Positions 51,318-60,770 are shown, counted from the stretch's first letter. The stretch is 64,000 nt of DNA from Rhodococcus sp. 06-235-1A (GCF_002258785.1 NZ_NOYI01000023.1:33824-97823); one strand, 5' to 3'. Program-made: numbers and translations. Notes: generated by a model from the letters alone, not told the origin.

Positions 51318-52385
51318 ATGAGCGAGTCTGCAGGCACAACTCCGACACCGGAACGGTTGTCGGCGAGAAAGCCGATACATGCGGTGTGGAAAGTGACTCT
51401 GCGCACCCTGAGCAAAGCATGGGACGACTCGATCTTCAGCAAGGCCGCCACCGCAGCGTTCTGGCAGACGCTGTCGCTCCCGCCGCTTCTGCTCGGTGTG
51501 CTCGGCAGTCTGGGATTCGTCGGAGGATGGTTCGGACCCAACACCGTCGAGATCATCGAATCCAAGATCATCACGTTCAGCAACACCCTGTTCAGCAACA
51601 GTGTCGTCGACCAGATCATCGCGCCGACGGTCAAGGACGTTCTCGCGCAGGGCAGCGGAGAGATCGTGTCCGTCGGCTTCCTGCTGTCGCTGTGGGCCGG
51701 GTCGTCCGCGATCTCGACCTTCGTCGACTCCATCGTGGAAGCACACGGACAGGCCGACGCACGAAACCCCATCTGGCAGAGGTTCTTCGCGCTGCTGCTC
51801 TACGTCGGATTCCTGGTCGTCGCGGTATTCGTGCTTCCGCTCGTCGCCCTCGGTCCGGTGTACGTGCAGCAGTTGCTGCCGGATTCTTGGATCGAGGTCG
51901 GCAGCGAGCTGATCGACTTCTTCTACTACCCGGCCGTCGGATTGCTGCTGATCATCGGCCTTACGACGCTCTACAAGCTGGCCCTGCACAGATCGCTGCC
52001 GTGGCATCGGCTCCTCGGCGGAGCACTGTTGGCCGGCGTGTTCTTCATGCTCGCCAGCGCTGTTCTGCGCCGGTACCTCACCTGGGTCACGGGCACCGGA
52101 TACACCTACGGCGCGCTCGCGACGCCGATCGCGTTTCTGTTGTTCACGTTCTTCCTCGGTTTCGCCGTCGTTCTCGGTGCCGAGTTCAACGCCACGATCC
52201 AGGAGTTCTGGCCCGCTCGGGCAACTCGACTGGACCAGATGCGCGAGTGGATCGCGGCACAGGCAGCCACCGACGAGAAGCCGTCGGGACCGATGACTGC
52301 GGTGGCCCGACGGCTGGCCACGGGGCCGATCAAGCTCGCCGGCGACCGAGGTCGACCGGATCGCCCGGCACCGACTGCCGAATAG
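51318..52385 (+). CDS. YihY/BrkB family inner-membrane protein
   Basis: The 355-residue protein has six predicted membrane helices and the YihY pattern: WDDSIFSKAATAAFWQTLSL, LLSLWAGSSAISTFVDSIVEA, LYKLALHRSLPWHRLLGGAL and YTYGALATPIAFLLFTFFLG. A polar tail follows. Family members are not ribonucleases despite old annotation and may be transporters. ATG 51318 is preceded by GGAGGG. It corresponds to Rv2707. Confidence 0.9.
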   Translation: MSESAGTTPTPERLSARKPIHAVWKVTLRTLSKAWDDSIFSKAATAAFWQTLSLPPLLLGVLGSLGFVGGWFGPNTVEIIESKIITFSNTLFSNSVVDQIIAPTVKDVLAQGSGEIVSVGFLLSLWAGSSAISTFVDSIVEAHGQADARNPIWQRFFALLLYVGFLVVAVFVLPLVALGPVYVQQLLPDSWIEVGSELIDFFYYPAVGLLLIIGLTTLYKLALHRSLPWHRLLGGALLAGVFFMLASAVLRRYLTWVTGTGYTYGALATPIAFLLFTFFLGFAVVLGAEFNATIQEFWPARATRLDQMREWIAAQAATDEKPSGPMTAVARRLATGPIKLAGDRGRPDRPAPTAE

Positions 52386-52403
52386 CAGCGGCGACGGTAC
52401 GGG

Positions 52404-52640
52404 TCAGTCGCCCTTTTTCAGACCCTCGTAGATCTTCTTGCAGTCGGGGCAGACCGGAGATCCGGGCTTCGCGGACTTGGTGACAGGAAACACCTCACCG
52501 CACAAGGCCACGACGTGCGTGCCCATCACCGCACTCTCGGCGATCTTGTTCTTCTTGACGTAATGGAAGAACTTCGGCCGGTCGTCCTCGGTTGTTTCGT
52601 CCGGTGCGATATCGGGACGGTCCTTCGTCTGGGTGCTCAT
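52404..52640 (-). CDS. DUF3039 family zinc-binding-like protein
   Basis: The 78-residue protein reads FFHYVKKNKIAESAVMGTHV, VALCGEVF and SPVCPDCKKIYEGL, so His and Cys residues could bind one zinc ion. It corresponds to Rv2708c; the function is unknown. ATG 52640 is used rather than an ATG two codons earlier. It converges on the BrkB-family gene with an 18-bp gap and is divergent from the DUF3099 gene. Confidence 0.88.
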   Translation of the reverse strand: MSTQTKDRPDIAPDETTEDDRPKFFHYVKKNKIAESAVMGTHVVALCGEVFPVTKSAKPGSPVCPDCKKIYEGLKKGD

Positions 52641-52733
52641 GCACACAGATTAATCCGTGAATCCTCGGCAAGGGGTAACCGGTTCCACAGCTCGTCGTAT
52701 GCATTCTGTGAGCGGTAGTGCCACAGTGGAGGT

Positions 52734-53102
52734 ATGACGAGAACCCCAGGGTTCGACGGCAGCGCGTACAGCGACTCGCCGGATGGGCCTGTCCTGATCA
52801 CCGAGGCACAGCAGTCGGTCGAAGAGCAGCACAAGAAGCGTGTACGCAAGTACATGTTCATCATGTCTTTCCGCATCCCGGCGTTGGTGTTGGCCGCCCT
52901 GGCCTACGGAATGTGGATGAATCCGTGGATCTCCATGGCAATTGTCGGAGTGTCCATCCCTCTACCGTGGATGGCGGTGTTGATCGCCAACGATCGACCG
53001 CCACGTACGAAGGACGAGATGAGCCGATACGACTACCGAACGGTGGACGCGCCGCAGTTGGAATCGGGTAACCACCGAGTGATCGAACCGGGCGACGACT
53101 GA
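52734..53102 (+). CDS. DUF3099 family membrane protein
   Basis: The 122-residue protein has a polar N-terminus with VLITEAQQSVEEQHKKRVRKY, two membrane helices (MFIMSFRIPALVLAALAYGM and ISMAIVGVSIPLPWMAVLIA) and a polar C-terminus. This is the DUF3099 pattern of Rv2709; the function is unknown. It precedes the methyltransferase gene by 33 bp. Confidence 0.88.
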   Translation: MTRTPGFDGSAYSDSPDGPVLITEAQQSVEEQHKKRVRKYMFIMSFRIPALVLAALAYGMWMNPWISMAIVGVSIPLPWMAVLIANDRPPRTKDEMSRYDYRTVDAPQLESGNHRVIEPGDD

Positions 53103-53135
53103 CACGACCGAGACAGCCGATGCGACACTTGCGTC

Positions 53136-54629
53136 GTGACTGCACCTGACTCCACGTCCCTTCTCGTCTCCGCCTGCTCCGACCTCAGGGATGCTTTCGG
53201 GCGAATCGGGTACGACGCCGACGGCGTGCTCGAACTGCTCGGTGCCGACGCACACGCGGCACTCGGGCGCAGTGAGCCGGTACCGGTCCGCAACGCCAGC
53301 CAGGGATCGGGCCCACTGGGAGTGCTGGTTCGACTTTTCCTCCTCGTCGACGACTGCCCCGAGCCCGACGTCGCCGACGCCATCGCACCGCTGACCATCG
53401 CGGACGCCGTCGCTGCCGGCATCCTGAGCCGATCCGGGTCGACGGTCCGCACGTTGCTCGACATTCGACCGCTCGATGCCGGCCACGGCACCCGGTGGAT
53501 CGTCTCCGATCCGGACGGCAGCATGCGCGTCGCCGAGACGGCACCCGATCACGTACTGGGGGTCGGGCAGGCGTCGCTGTCCCTGCTGCGGGGAACACCC
53601 ACGTCCCCGGTCGCCAGCGTCCTCGATGTCGGTACCGGCTGCGGTGTCCAGGCCGTTCACGCGTGCGGATACGCCACGCAGGTGACCGGAACCGACATCA
53701 GCCCACGGTCCATGGAACTCGCGGCCGCGACGATGTCGCTGAACGGCCTCGATGTCGAATTGCTGCACGGCTCGTGGTTCGAGCCGGTTGCCGGGCGTCG
53801 GTTCGATCGCATCGTGGCCAATCCACCGTTCGTCGTCGGCCGCGCCGAAGTGCTGCACACGTACCGCGATTCCGGTCTCGACCTCGACGGTGCCAGCGCG
53901 CTGATGGTCGGGCAGGCACCGGACCATCTGGAACCGGGTGGCACGGCTGCCATTCTGGCGTCCTGGGTGCACGTCCGCGGCGAGGACTGGCGTGCGCGGG
54001 TCGCGTCGTGGCTGCCGGCCCACGGAGTCGATGCCTGGGTCGTCGAGCGTGACGTTGCCGATCCGGCGCTCTACGTCGGTACCTGGATGCGCGACGGCGG
54101 ACTCGACCCGCGCGATTCCGACGCGGCCGCGGTGGCACAGTCCTGGCTCGATCATTTCGCTGCCGCCGACGTGGAGGGAATCGGTTTCGGCTTCGTGTAT
54201 CTCCGCAGGACCGACACGCCGACCGATCTTCTCGCCGAGGAGCTCACTCACGGCTTCTCCGACCCGCTGGGCAACGAATCGATCGAGTACTTCGCGCGGC
54301 TGGACTGGCTGCGGGAGCACGACATCCTCGACTCGGTGCTGATGCTCGACCCGAACACCGCCCTCGAACGCGTCTACCTTCCGGGCGACGAGGGCTGGGA
54401 CCCGGTGGCAGTGCGGGTCCATCGCGGCAACGGGCCGCAGTGGCAGCACGACATCGACGAACTGGGCGCTGCACTGCTCGCCGGACTTCGGCCCGATGGC
54501 CTGCCGGTCGGTGAACTGGTGGAGTTGCTCGCTGCTGCGCACGACGAGGACGCCGAGGAACTGGCGGTGCATGCAGTGACGATGATGCAGGGGCTGGTCC
54601 GACACGGCTTGGTTCTGCCGGCCCGATGA
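53136..54629 (+). CDS. Class I SAM-dependent methyltransferase (NPPF motif)
   Basis: The 497-residue protein has an N-terminal domain resembling DUF7059 (residues 1-140, with VRLFLLVDDCPEPDVADA). A methyltransferase core follows: SVLDVGTGCGVQAVHACGY (motif I), GTDISPRSMELAAATM and RIVANPPFVVGR. The NPPF motif marks methylation of a planar nitrogen, as in HemK, RsmC or adenine methyltransferases. The last 150 residues form an additional C-terminal domain. The substrate (rRNA, protein or DNA) is unknown. It lies upstream of sigB. Confidence 0.85.
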   Translation: MTAPDSTSLLVSACSDLRDAFGRIGYDADGVLELLGADAHAALGRSEPVPVRNASQGSGPLGVLVRLFLLVDDCPEPDVADAIAPLTIADAVAAGILSRSGSTVRTLLDIRPLDAGHGTRWIVSDPDGSMRVAETAPDHVLGVGQASLSLLRGTPTSPVASVLDVGTGCGVQAVHACGYATQVTGTDISPRSMELAAATMSLNGLDVELLHGSWFEPVAGRRFDRIVANPPFVVGRAEVLHTYRDSGLDLDGASALMVGQAPDHLEPGGTAAILASWVHVRGEDWRARVASWLPAHGVDAWVVERDVADPALYVGTWMRDGGLDPRDSDAAAVAQSWLDHFAAADVEGIGFGFVYLRRTDTPTDLLAEELTHGFSDPLGNESIEYFARLDWLREHDILDSVLMLDPNTALERVYLPGDEGWDPVAVRVHRGNGPQWQHDIDELGAALLAGLRPDGLPVGELVELLAAAHDEDAEELAVHAVTMMQGLVRHGLVLPAR

Positions 54630-54743
54630 GTCCCCGACGTCGCCCCACGAGAGCGACCGTTCCCGGCGGCTTCACTTCTCAGCAACTTCTCAGGACGAGC
54701 ATGACGTAATCCCTGGTCACGCGGGTGTCCACAGGATCGGCGT

Positions 54744-54771
54744 GGGAACTTATCGGAGTCTCCCGAGCGTT
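54744..54771 (+). promoter_or_regulatory. ECF (SigE/SigH-type) promoter before sigB
   Basis: GGGAACTT begins at 54744 and CGTT lies at 54768-54771, with 16 bases between them. This matches the recalled mycobacterial SigE consensus GGGAACYA, 15-16 bases, CGTT. The transcript would start about 30 bases before the sigB ATG. In mycobacteria sigB is likewise transcribed from a SigE/SigH-dependent promoter. Confidence 0.7.
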
Positions 54772-54807
54772 GAACCCAGTGAGACACCACCGACCAGGAG
54801 GCAAGTC

Positions 54808-55779
54808 ATGACCAGCCCCAGCACCACGATTCGTCCACGGCCCACCGATGCCGATCTGGACGCCCAGAGCCCAGCAGCCGATCTCGTTCGCGTGTACCTC
54901 AACGGTATCGGTCGGACGGCACTGCTGACGGCTGCCGAAGAAGTCGATCTCGCAAAGAGGATCGAGGCTGGTCTGTACGCGAAGCAGGTTCTCGAGAACA
55001 CCAAGCGGCTGAGCGCAGTCAAGAAGCGCAACCTCGCCATCATCGTTCGCGACGGCAGCGCAGCACGCAGCCACCTGCTCGAGGCGAACCTGCGTCTGGT
55101 CGTGTCTCTCGCCAAGCGCTACACCGGCCGCGGTATGCCCCTGCTGGACCTGATCCAGGAAGGCAATCTGGGTCTGATTCGCGCGATGGAGAAGTTCGAC
55201 TACGCCAAGGGCTTCAAGTTCTCGACGTACGCGACGTGGTGGATTCGTCAGGCCATCACCCGCGGTATGGCCGATCAGAGCCGCACGATCCGGCTGCCCG
55301 TCCACCTCGTCGAGCAGGTCAACAAGCTGGCCAGGATCAAGCGTGAGCTGCACCAGCAGCTCGGCCGCGAGGCAACGGACGAGGAGCTGTCGAGCGAATC
55401 GGGTATCGCGGTGGAGAAGATTGCGGATCTGCTCGACCACAGTCGCGACCCGGTCAGCCTGGACATGCCGGTGGGCAGCGACGAGGAAGCGCCTCTCGGC
55501 GACTTCATCGAGGATTCCGAGGCGACGTCCGCCGAGAATGCCGTCATCGCCGGTTTGCTGCACAGCGATGTTCGTGTGGTGCTCGGCACCCTCGACGAGC
55601 GTGAGCAGCAGGTCATTCGGCTTCGCTACGGTCTGGACGACGGGCAGCCCCGAACCCTCGATCAGATCGGCAAGCTCTTCGGTCTCTCCCGTGAGCGCGT
55701 CCGCCAGATCGAGCGCGAAGTGATGGTCAAGCTTCGTCAGGGCGACCGCGCCGAGAAGCTGCGTTCCTACGCCAGCTGA
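54808..55779 (+). CDS. sigB: RNA polymerase sigma factor SigB
   Basis: The 323-residue group-2 sigma factor lacks the long SigA N-terminus and has AADLVRVYLNGIGRTALLTA (1.2), LLEANLRLVVSLAKRYTGRG, FSTYATWWIRQAITRGM (2.3-2.4) and LSRERVRQIEREVMVKL (4.2). It directs stress and stationary-phase transcription. ATG 54808 follows a perfect AGGAGG. An ECF-type promoter lies upstream and an intrinsic terminator downstream, so it is an independent unit. It corresponds to Rv2710. Confidence 0.96.
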   Translation: MTSPSTTIRPRPTDADLDAQSPAADLVRVYLNGIGRTALLTAAEEVDLAKRIEAGLYAKQVLENTKRLSAVKKRNLAIIVRDGSAARSHLLEANLRLVVSLAKRYTGRGMPLLDLIQEGNLGLIRAMEKFDYAKGFKFSTYATWWIRQAITRGMADQSRTIRLPVHLVEQVNKLARIKRELHQQLGREATDEELSSESGIAVEKIADLLDHSRDPVSLDMPVGSDEEAPLGDFIEDSEATSAENAVIAGLLHSDVRVVLGTLDEREQQVIRLRYGLDDGQPRTLDQIGKLFGLSRERVRQIEREVMVKLRQGDRAEKLRSYAS

Positions 55780-55834
55780 CCCCGACCACCGACCGGTGGA
55801 GCAGCGGTGACCATCCCTGTTAGCGCCACCTCAC

Positions 55835-55893
55835 GCGGTAGCCGAGCCGACGTTTCCTCCCCCTCGGGGACGTCGACTCGGCTGCCGCTTTTT
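55835..55893 (+). terminator. Intrinsic terminator after sigB
   Basis: A 23-base left arm (55835-55857) pairs with 55866-55888 with one mismatch and two wobble pairs, followed by TTTTT (55889-55893). It lies 55 bases after the sigB stop and before the convergent acetyltransferase gene. Confidence 0.88.
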
Positions 55894-55907
55894 CGTGGCC
55901 CGTCCGC

Positions 55908-58637
55908 TCAGCGCAGTCGACGCGGACCCAGATCGGCTTTGGTGGGCTCTGGACCGATACGCACCCGCGCGTCGGTGATCTGCGCGCCGTCGGCGGATGC
56001 CAGGACCGGCTCACACGAGATCTCTCGGATATCCGAGATGTCTTCTGCCAGTGCGGAGATTCGCTGAACCAGATCGATCAGAGCCTTCTTGTCGACGGGC
56101 ACCGCATGTCGATAACCGGACAGCAGCGGAGCCGCCTTCGGCGCGTCGATCAGCTGTGCGGCTTCGTCCTCGGTCAGCGGAAGTACTCGATACGCGCGGT
56201 CGCCCAGCAGATCCGAGATCACCCCGGCCAGACCGAACGAGATGAGCGAGCCGAACGACGGGTCGTCCTGCACGCGCACGACGCACCCGATGCCCTTGAC
56301 CGCCATGCGTTGAACGTGCAGTAACGGCTCGCCCGAGTCTGCAGCGAGGTTTCGGTACGCCACCCGCACCGCCGAGGCGTCGGCCATGTCCAGGCGGACT
56401 CCGCCGAGATCGGGCCGGTGCCGCCAACGCTCCCCCGTCGCCTTGACTGCTACCGGGTACCCCAGTTCGTCTGCTGCGGCGACGGCCTCGTCCTCGTCGG
56501 TCACGATGCGAAACGCCACGACGTCCAGGCCGTAGCAGGCGAGCAGCTCAGCGGTCTCGAAATCCGACAGCCAGCGCCCACGACTGCTCGCCGAACGCCA
56601 TCCCTCGACCAGCATGGTGGCGCGTTCGGAATCGATGCTCTTGGGCCGGACCAGATTCGACACCGGTCGCGCACGCCACGACGAGTAGCGCCACGCCGCG
56701 GCCAGGGCCGCAACCGCTCGCTCCGGGCTCGAGTACGAGGGCACCGAGCCTCGAACCGGATGCCCACCCGGTCCACGGACCGCCAGCACGTCGGGAATAC
56801 CTTCGGTGGCAAGGAATGTCGACAGCACGGGCTTGTCGGACCCTCGGACGGCATTGCCCAATGCGGTCGCGAACGGCTCCACCTCGACCGCCACCGGGGG
56901 CACGAAAACGACGATCACGGCGTCGATGTCCGACGCTGCCAGTGCCGACGACACGGCCGTGGCGAACTCTTCGGGACCGGCCTGCGGGCCGACGTCGATC
57001 GGGCTGCTCGCATGCAGACCCTTGGCCCGGGCGGCGTCGACGGCCAGTACGCCCAACGCCGTCGAGTTTCCCACGACGGCCACCCTCGGTCCGACCGGCA
57101 GCGGCTGGTTTCCGAAAAGCACCGCGCAGTCGAACAATTCCGAGATGGTGTCGACCTGGATGACGCCGGCCTGCGCGAAGAGTGCGCGCACGATCGAGTC
57201 GTCGATGTCGGCACCGATGGCATGTGCGGGCGGAACGGCACCGCGTCCGCTCTTGACCGCGATGATGGGCTTGCTGCGGGCGACCCTGCGCGCGATCCTG
57301 GTGAATTTCCTGGGGTTACCGAAGCTCTCCAGGTAGAGCAGGATCACCTCGGTGGCCGGGTCGGAGTCCCAGTACTGCAGTAGATCGTTGCCGGATACAT
57401 CGGCTCGGTTGCCCGCGGAGACGAACGTCGACAGTCCGAGCCTGCGGTTGGCGGCCTCGTCCAGAATCGCGATGCCGAGCGCGCCGGACTGACAGAAGAA
57501 CCCGACGTTGCCCGGGGTGGGCAGATGCGGGGCCAATGTGGCGTTCAGACCGAACTCGGGATCGGTGTTCGCGACACCGAGAGCGTTGGGCCCGATCAAC
57601 CGCATTCCATGAGCACGAGCCGCGAGCACCAGCCTGCGCTCGCTCTCCTGCCCGGCCGGTCCGGTCTCACCGAACCCACCCGAGACCACCAGCAAAGCTT
57701 TGACGCCCTTGTCGAGACAGTCGTCGAGTACCGCGTCGATGGCGTCGGCGGGAACCGCTGCGATCGCCAGATCGACCGAGTCGGGGATGTCGTGCACCGT
57801 GGCGTAGGCGCGGACTCCTCGGACCGAACGATGATCGGCGTTGACGGGATAGACCGGACCGGTGAAATTGCCGGCCAGAAGATTCGCGAGAACGGCGTTG
57901 CCGACCTTCGAGCTGTCCGTCGATGCTCCGATCACGGCCACCGATCGGGGGCTGAGCACGTTGCGCACGCTGCGGGCCTCGGCGGCGCGCTCACGCGAAT
58001 TGCGCACCGAGAGCAACGCTTCACTCGGATCGATCGCGAATTCGAGCCGCAGCACTCCGCCCTCGAAGGACCGGCTGACCTGATAACCCGCTTCGCGGAA
58101 GACGGTGACCATGTTCCGGTTCTCGGCGAGCACCTCGGCGACGAACATGTTCACGCCGTTCTCGGCGGCCGCTCCCGCGAGATGCTCGAGCAGAATCGGT
58201 CCGAGCCCGCGTCCCTGGTGCGCGTCCGCAACGACGAAGGCCACTTCGGCCGAGTTGCCGTCGCCCTCGGGCAGACGTTCGTACCGGCCGACCGCGATGA
58301 TGTCGTCGCCGAGTACTGCGACGAACGCAACGCGATCGTGGTGATCGACGGTGGTGAAGTTGAGCACGTCACGCTGAGGCATCGTGGGGTACGGACCGAA
58401 ATATCGGAGGTACCTCGTCCGCTCGGACAGCCGTCCGTGGAAGGCGACGATGCGCTCGGAATCGGAGGGGACGATGGGACGCAGGTGAACCACGCCGCCG
58501 TCGGAGGTGAGGACGTCGGCAACCCAATGTCGCGGAAACGACGTCTCCGCACGCTCTCGCGCCAGGTCCTTATCGGTCGGTTCCGACGCCGCAGCGGCCG
58601 GCTCTGCGGCCGAGGAGCTGTCGGTCGGTTCAGTCAC
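55908..58637 (-). CDS. GNAT acetyltransferase fused to ADP-forming acyl-CoA synthetase (Pat-like protein acetyltransferase)
   Basis: The 909-residue protein has an N-terminal GNAT domain (residues about 50-200, with VVADAHQGRGLGPILLEHLA). A CoA-binding Rossmann domain follows (SVAVIGASTDSSKVGNAVL), then a succinyl-CoA-synthetase-like middle (GFFCQSGALGIAILDEA). The C-terminal ATP-grasp domain has VKATGERWRHRPDLGGV. The loop that in true synthetases carries the phospho-His (SHTGALAG type) reads AHAIGADIDD, so catalysis may be lost. Proteins of this layout acetylate lysines of acyl-CoA synthetases. GTG 58637 has GGAGGA six bases upstream and overlaps the acuC end by eight bases. Confidence 0.88.
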   Translation of the reverse strand: MTEPTDSSSAAEPAAAASEPTDKDLARERAETSFPRHWVADVLTSDGGVVHLRPIVPSDSERIVAFHGRLSERTRYLRYFGPYPTMPQRDVLNFTTVDHHDRVAFVAVLGDDIIAVGRYERLPEGDGNSAEVAFVVADAHQGRGLGPILLEHLAGAAAENGVNMFVAEVLAENRNMVTVFREAGYQVSRSFEGGVLRLEFAIDPSEALLSVRNSRERAAEARSVRNVLSPRSVAVIGASTDSSKVGNAVLANLLAGNFTGPVYPVNADHRSVRGVRAYATVHDIPDSVDLAIAAVPADAIDAVLDDCLDKGVKALLVVSGGFGETGPAGQESERRLVLAARAHGMRLIGPNALGVANTDPEFGLNATLAPHLPTPGNVGFFCQSGALGIAILDEAANRRLGLSTFVSAGNRADVSGNDLLQYWDSDPATEVILLYLESFGNPRKFTRIARRVARSKPIIAVKSGRGAVPPAHAIGADIDDSIVRALFAQAGVIQVDTISELFDCAVLFGNQPLPVGPRVAVVGNSTALGVLAVDAARAKGLHASSPIDVGPQAGPEEFATAVSSALAASDIDAVIVVFVPPVAVEVEPFATALGNAVRGSDKPVLSTFLATEGIPDVLAVRGPGGHPVRGSVPSYSSPERAVAALAAAWRYSSWRARPVSNLVRPKSIDSERATMLVEGWRSASSRGRWLSDFETAELLACYGLDVVAFRIVTDEDEAVAAADELGYPVAVKATGERWRHRPDLGGVRLDMADASAVRVAYRNLAADSGEPLLHVQRMAVKGIGCVVRVQDDPSFGSLISFGLAGVISDLLGDRAYRVLPLTEDEAAQLIDAPKAAPLLSGYRHAVPVDKKALIDLVQRISALAEDISDIREISCEPVLASADGAQITDARVRIGPEPTKADLGPRRLR

Positions 58638-59898
58638 GCGGGTCCTCCGGATCGAGTCCGAGCAGTGGGAACACTGCTCGACGGGTAGCGATGATCGCCG
58701 AATCGACGCGTTCGAGAGCCCTGTCGGTGCCCTCGGTTCCGGCGAGAGATCCACCGGGTCCGTCCCACGCCGGGTAGTCGACGTCTCCCCCGTCACCCAT
58801 GGTCTGTGGCAGGTCGACACTCGGTGCCATGGTGCGAACTCGCTCGCGCCAGGTGTCCGGCAGCGCCGACATAGGATCGATCTCTCGGCCGAGCGCGGCA
58901 GCGATCAGATACGTCCAGGACCGCGGAACAACGCGCACCAAGCCGTACCCTCCACCGCCGACGGCCAACCACCGACCCTCGGAATGTTCGTCCGCCAGAT
59001 CGCGCATGGCCAGGAATGCAGCGTTCTGGCCGTCGACGGTCAGGGCGAGGTCTGCGAGGGGATCTTCGCGGTGGCTGTCGACTCCGCATTGGCTGACGAT
59101 GATCTGGGGCCCGAACGCCGCGATCGCGCCGGGCACGATCGCGTGGAACGCGCGCAGCCACAACCGATCCGCGGTGCCGGGCAGCAACGGAACGTTGATC
59201 GAGGTCCCCTCCCCGCGTTCGGTTCCCACCTCGGTGGACCATCCGGTGTTCGGCCACAGCGTCGCTGGGTGTTGGTGCAGTGAGACGGTGAGCACTCTCG
59301 GGTCACCGAGAAATGCCGCTTGGACGCCGTCCCCGTGGTGAGCATCGACGTCGATATAGGCGATTCGGTCGAACCCGTTGTCCAGCAACCACGAGATGGC
59401 GATCGCGGCGTCGTTGTAGACACAGAAACCCGAGGCCCAGTCGGCCATGGCGTGGTGCATGCCGCCACCGATGCTCACCGCGCGTCGAGCACGACCCGAC
59501 GCGATTTCGCGAGCGGCGGCCAACGACCCACCGGCGAGCATGGCACTCGCCTCGTGCATCTGCGGGAACACCGGGTTGTCGTCGGAACCGAGTCCGTGGA
59601 CGACGTCGTCGGGATCGCGTAGAGCCGGTCCCTGCGACGGTGCCTGTTTGACCGCCTCGATGTAGGCGCTGGTGTGAAACCGGAGCAGCTCGGAATCCGG
59701 TGCGGCGGCGGGCTCGACCAGTTCGACGCCCGCGAGCACGCCGATGTCGGTGGCGAGGGCCATCGTCAGATCGAGTCGGGTGGGGTTCATCGGGTGGTCG
59801 TCGCTCCACCGGTAGCCGAGGTAGTCCGCGCTCCACACGACGATGTCCTCGGGGCGGTCGGGGATGTACGCGGCGGCGCGTGTCGCCTTGTCAGACAT
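58630..59898 (-). CDS. acuC: AcuC-type protein lysine deacetylase
   Basis: The 422-residue enzyme is a zinc-dependent class I HDAC-like deacetylase. It has the catalytic His pair and charge relay (GGMHHAMADWASGFCVYND), zinc ligands in IDVDAHHGDGVQ and in SQCGVDSH, and a C-terminal GGGGYGLVRVVPRSW. In Bacillus AcuC reverses acetylation of acetyl-CoA synthetase. Here it is co-translated with a Pat-like acetyltransferase, so the two probably form an on/off pair. ATG 59898 fits the family start. It is divergent from ideR. Confidence 0.93.
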   Translation of the reverse strand: MSDKATRAAAYIPDRPEDIVVWSADYLGYRWSDDHPMNPTRLDLTMALATDIGVLAGVELVEPAAAPDSELLRFHTSAYIEAVKQAPSQGPALRDPDDVVHGLGSDDNPVFPQMHEASAMLAGGSLAAAREIASGRARRAVSIGGGMHHAMADWASGFCVYNDAAIAISWLLDNGFDRIAYIDVDAHHGDGVQAAFLGDPRVLTVSLHQHPATLWPNTGWSTEVGTERGEGTSINVPLLPGTADRLWLRAFHAIVPGAIAAFGPQIIVSQCGVDSHREDPLADLALTVDGQNAAFLAMRDLADEHSEGRWLAVGGGGYGLVRVVPRSWTYLIAAALGREIDPMSALPDTWRERVRTMAPSVDLPQTMGDGGDVDYPAWDGPGGSLAGTEGTDRALERVDSAIIATRRAVFPLLGLDPEDPRD

Positions 59899-60083
59899 AC
59901 GGACAAAACTACGTTGCCGGACGGGATGGTGTTGCCGGGTTCCGGCGTTGTGCCCTGCGTCCCCTTGTGAGAAGCCATGGAAAACTGCCGACACCGTTGT
60001 GGTGCGCCGCGCCCGTTGCGGCTGGGTGCAGCGCCGATTTCGGGGCGCTGCCGGTAGGATCGAACCCGACGAAGGGGTTGAGT

Positions 60084-60770
60084 GTGAAGGATCTGGTCGA
60101 CACCACGGAGATGTACCTCCGGACGATCTACGATTTGGAAGAAGAGGGAGTGATTCCGCTCCGCGCGCGAATCGCCGAGCGGCTCGAGCAGAGTGGTCCG
60201 ACCGTCAGCCAGACCGTTGCCCGGATGGAGCGCGACGGCTTGTTGTCCGTTGCCGGCGACCGGCACCTGGAGCTGACCGAGAAGGGCCGCAGCCTGGCAG
60301 TCGCCGTCATGCGCAAGCACCGCTTGGCCGAGCGGCTACTGGTCGACATCATCGGTCTGCGCTGGGAAGACGTACACGCCGAGGCGTGCCGTTGGGAGCA
60401 CGTGATGAGCGAGGAAGTCGAGCGTCGTCTGGTCACCGTGCTGAACAACCCGACAACGTCGCCGTACGGAAACCCCATCCCCGGATTGGAAGAACTCGGT
60501 CTCGGTCAGTCGACACTTGCCCCCGAGGCTCTCATCCGGCTCACCGACGTGCCGGTCGGCCAGCCGACCGCCGTCGTCGTGCGACGTCTTGCCGAGCACG
60601 TGCAGTCCGATCCCGAGGTGATCGCTCAGCTTCGCGAGGCAGGCGTGGTGCCCGATGCTCGGGTTACAGTCGAGGTCAAGCCCGGATCGGTCACGATCAC
60701 GGTGCCAGGGCACAGCGGTGTCGACATATCCGACGAAATGGCGCATGCCGTCCAGGTGAAGAAGGTCTGA
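60084..60770 (+). CDS. ideR: Iron-dependent repressor IdeR
   Basis: The 228-residue DtxR-family repressor has an N-terminal winged helix (DTTEMYLRTIYDLEEEG, then SGPTVSQTVARMERDGLL). The metal sites are intact: Met10, then His and Glu in RKHRLAERLL, and His, Cys, Glu and His in HAEACRWEHVM. A C-terminal SH3-like domain ends at VDISDEMAHAVQVKKV. With Fe(II) it represses siderophore genes. GTG 60084 follows AAGGGG. The gene is Rv2711-like and probably regulates the lipoprotein gene at 32491. Confidence 0.96.
   Translation: MKDLVDTTEMYLRTIYDLEEEGVIPLRARIAERLEQSGPTVSQTVARMERDGLLSVAGDRHLELTEKGRSLAVAVMRKHRLAERLLVDIIGLRWEDVHAEACRWEHVMSEEVERRLVTVLNNPTTSPYGNPIPGLEELGLGQSTLAPEALIRLTDVPVGQPTAVVVRRLAEHVQSDPEVIAQLREAGVVPDARVTVEVKPGSVTITVPGHSGVDISDEMAHAVQVKKV

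Noticed and set aside
51141..52007. Extension of the helicase gene upstream to about 52007
   Set aside because: The extra 289 codons run antisense to the BrkB-family gene and lack helicase-family sequence; the conserved part starts near 51140.
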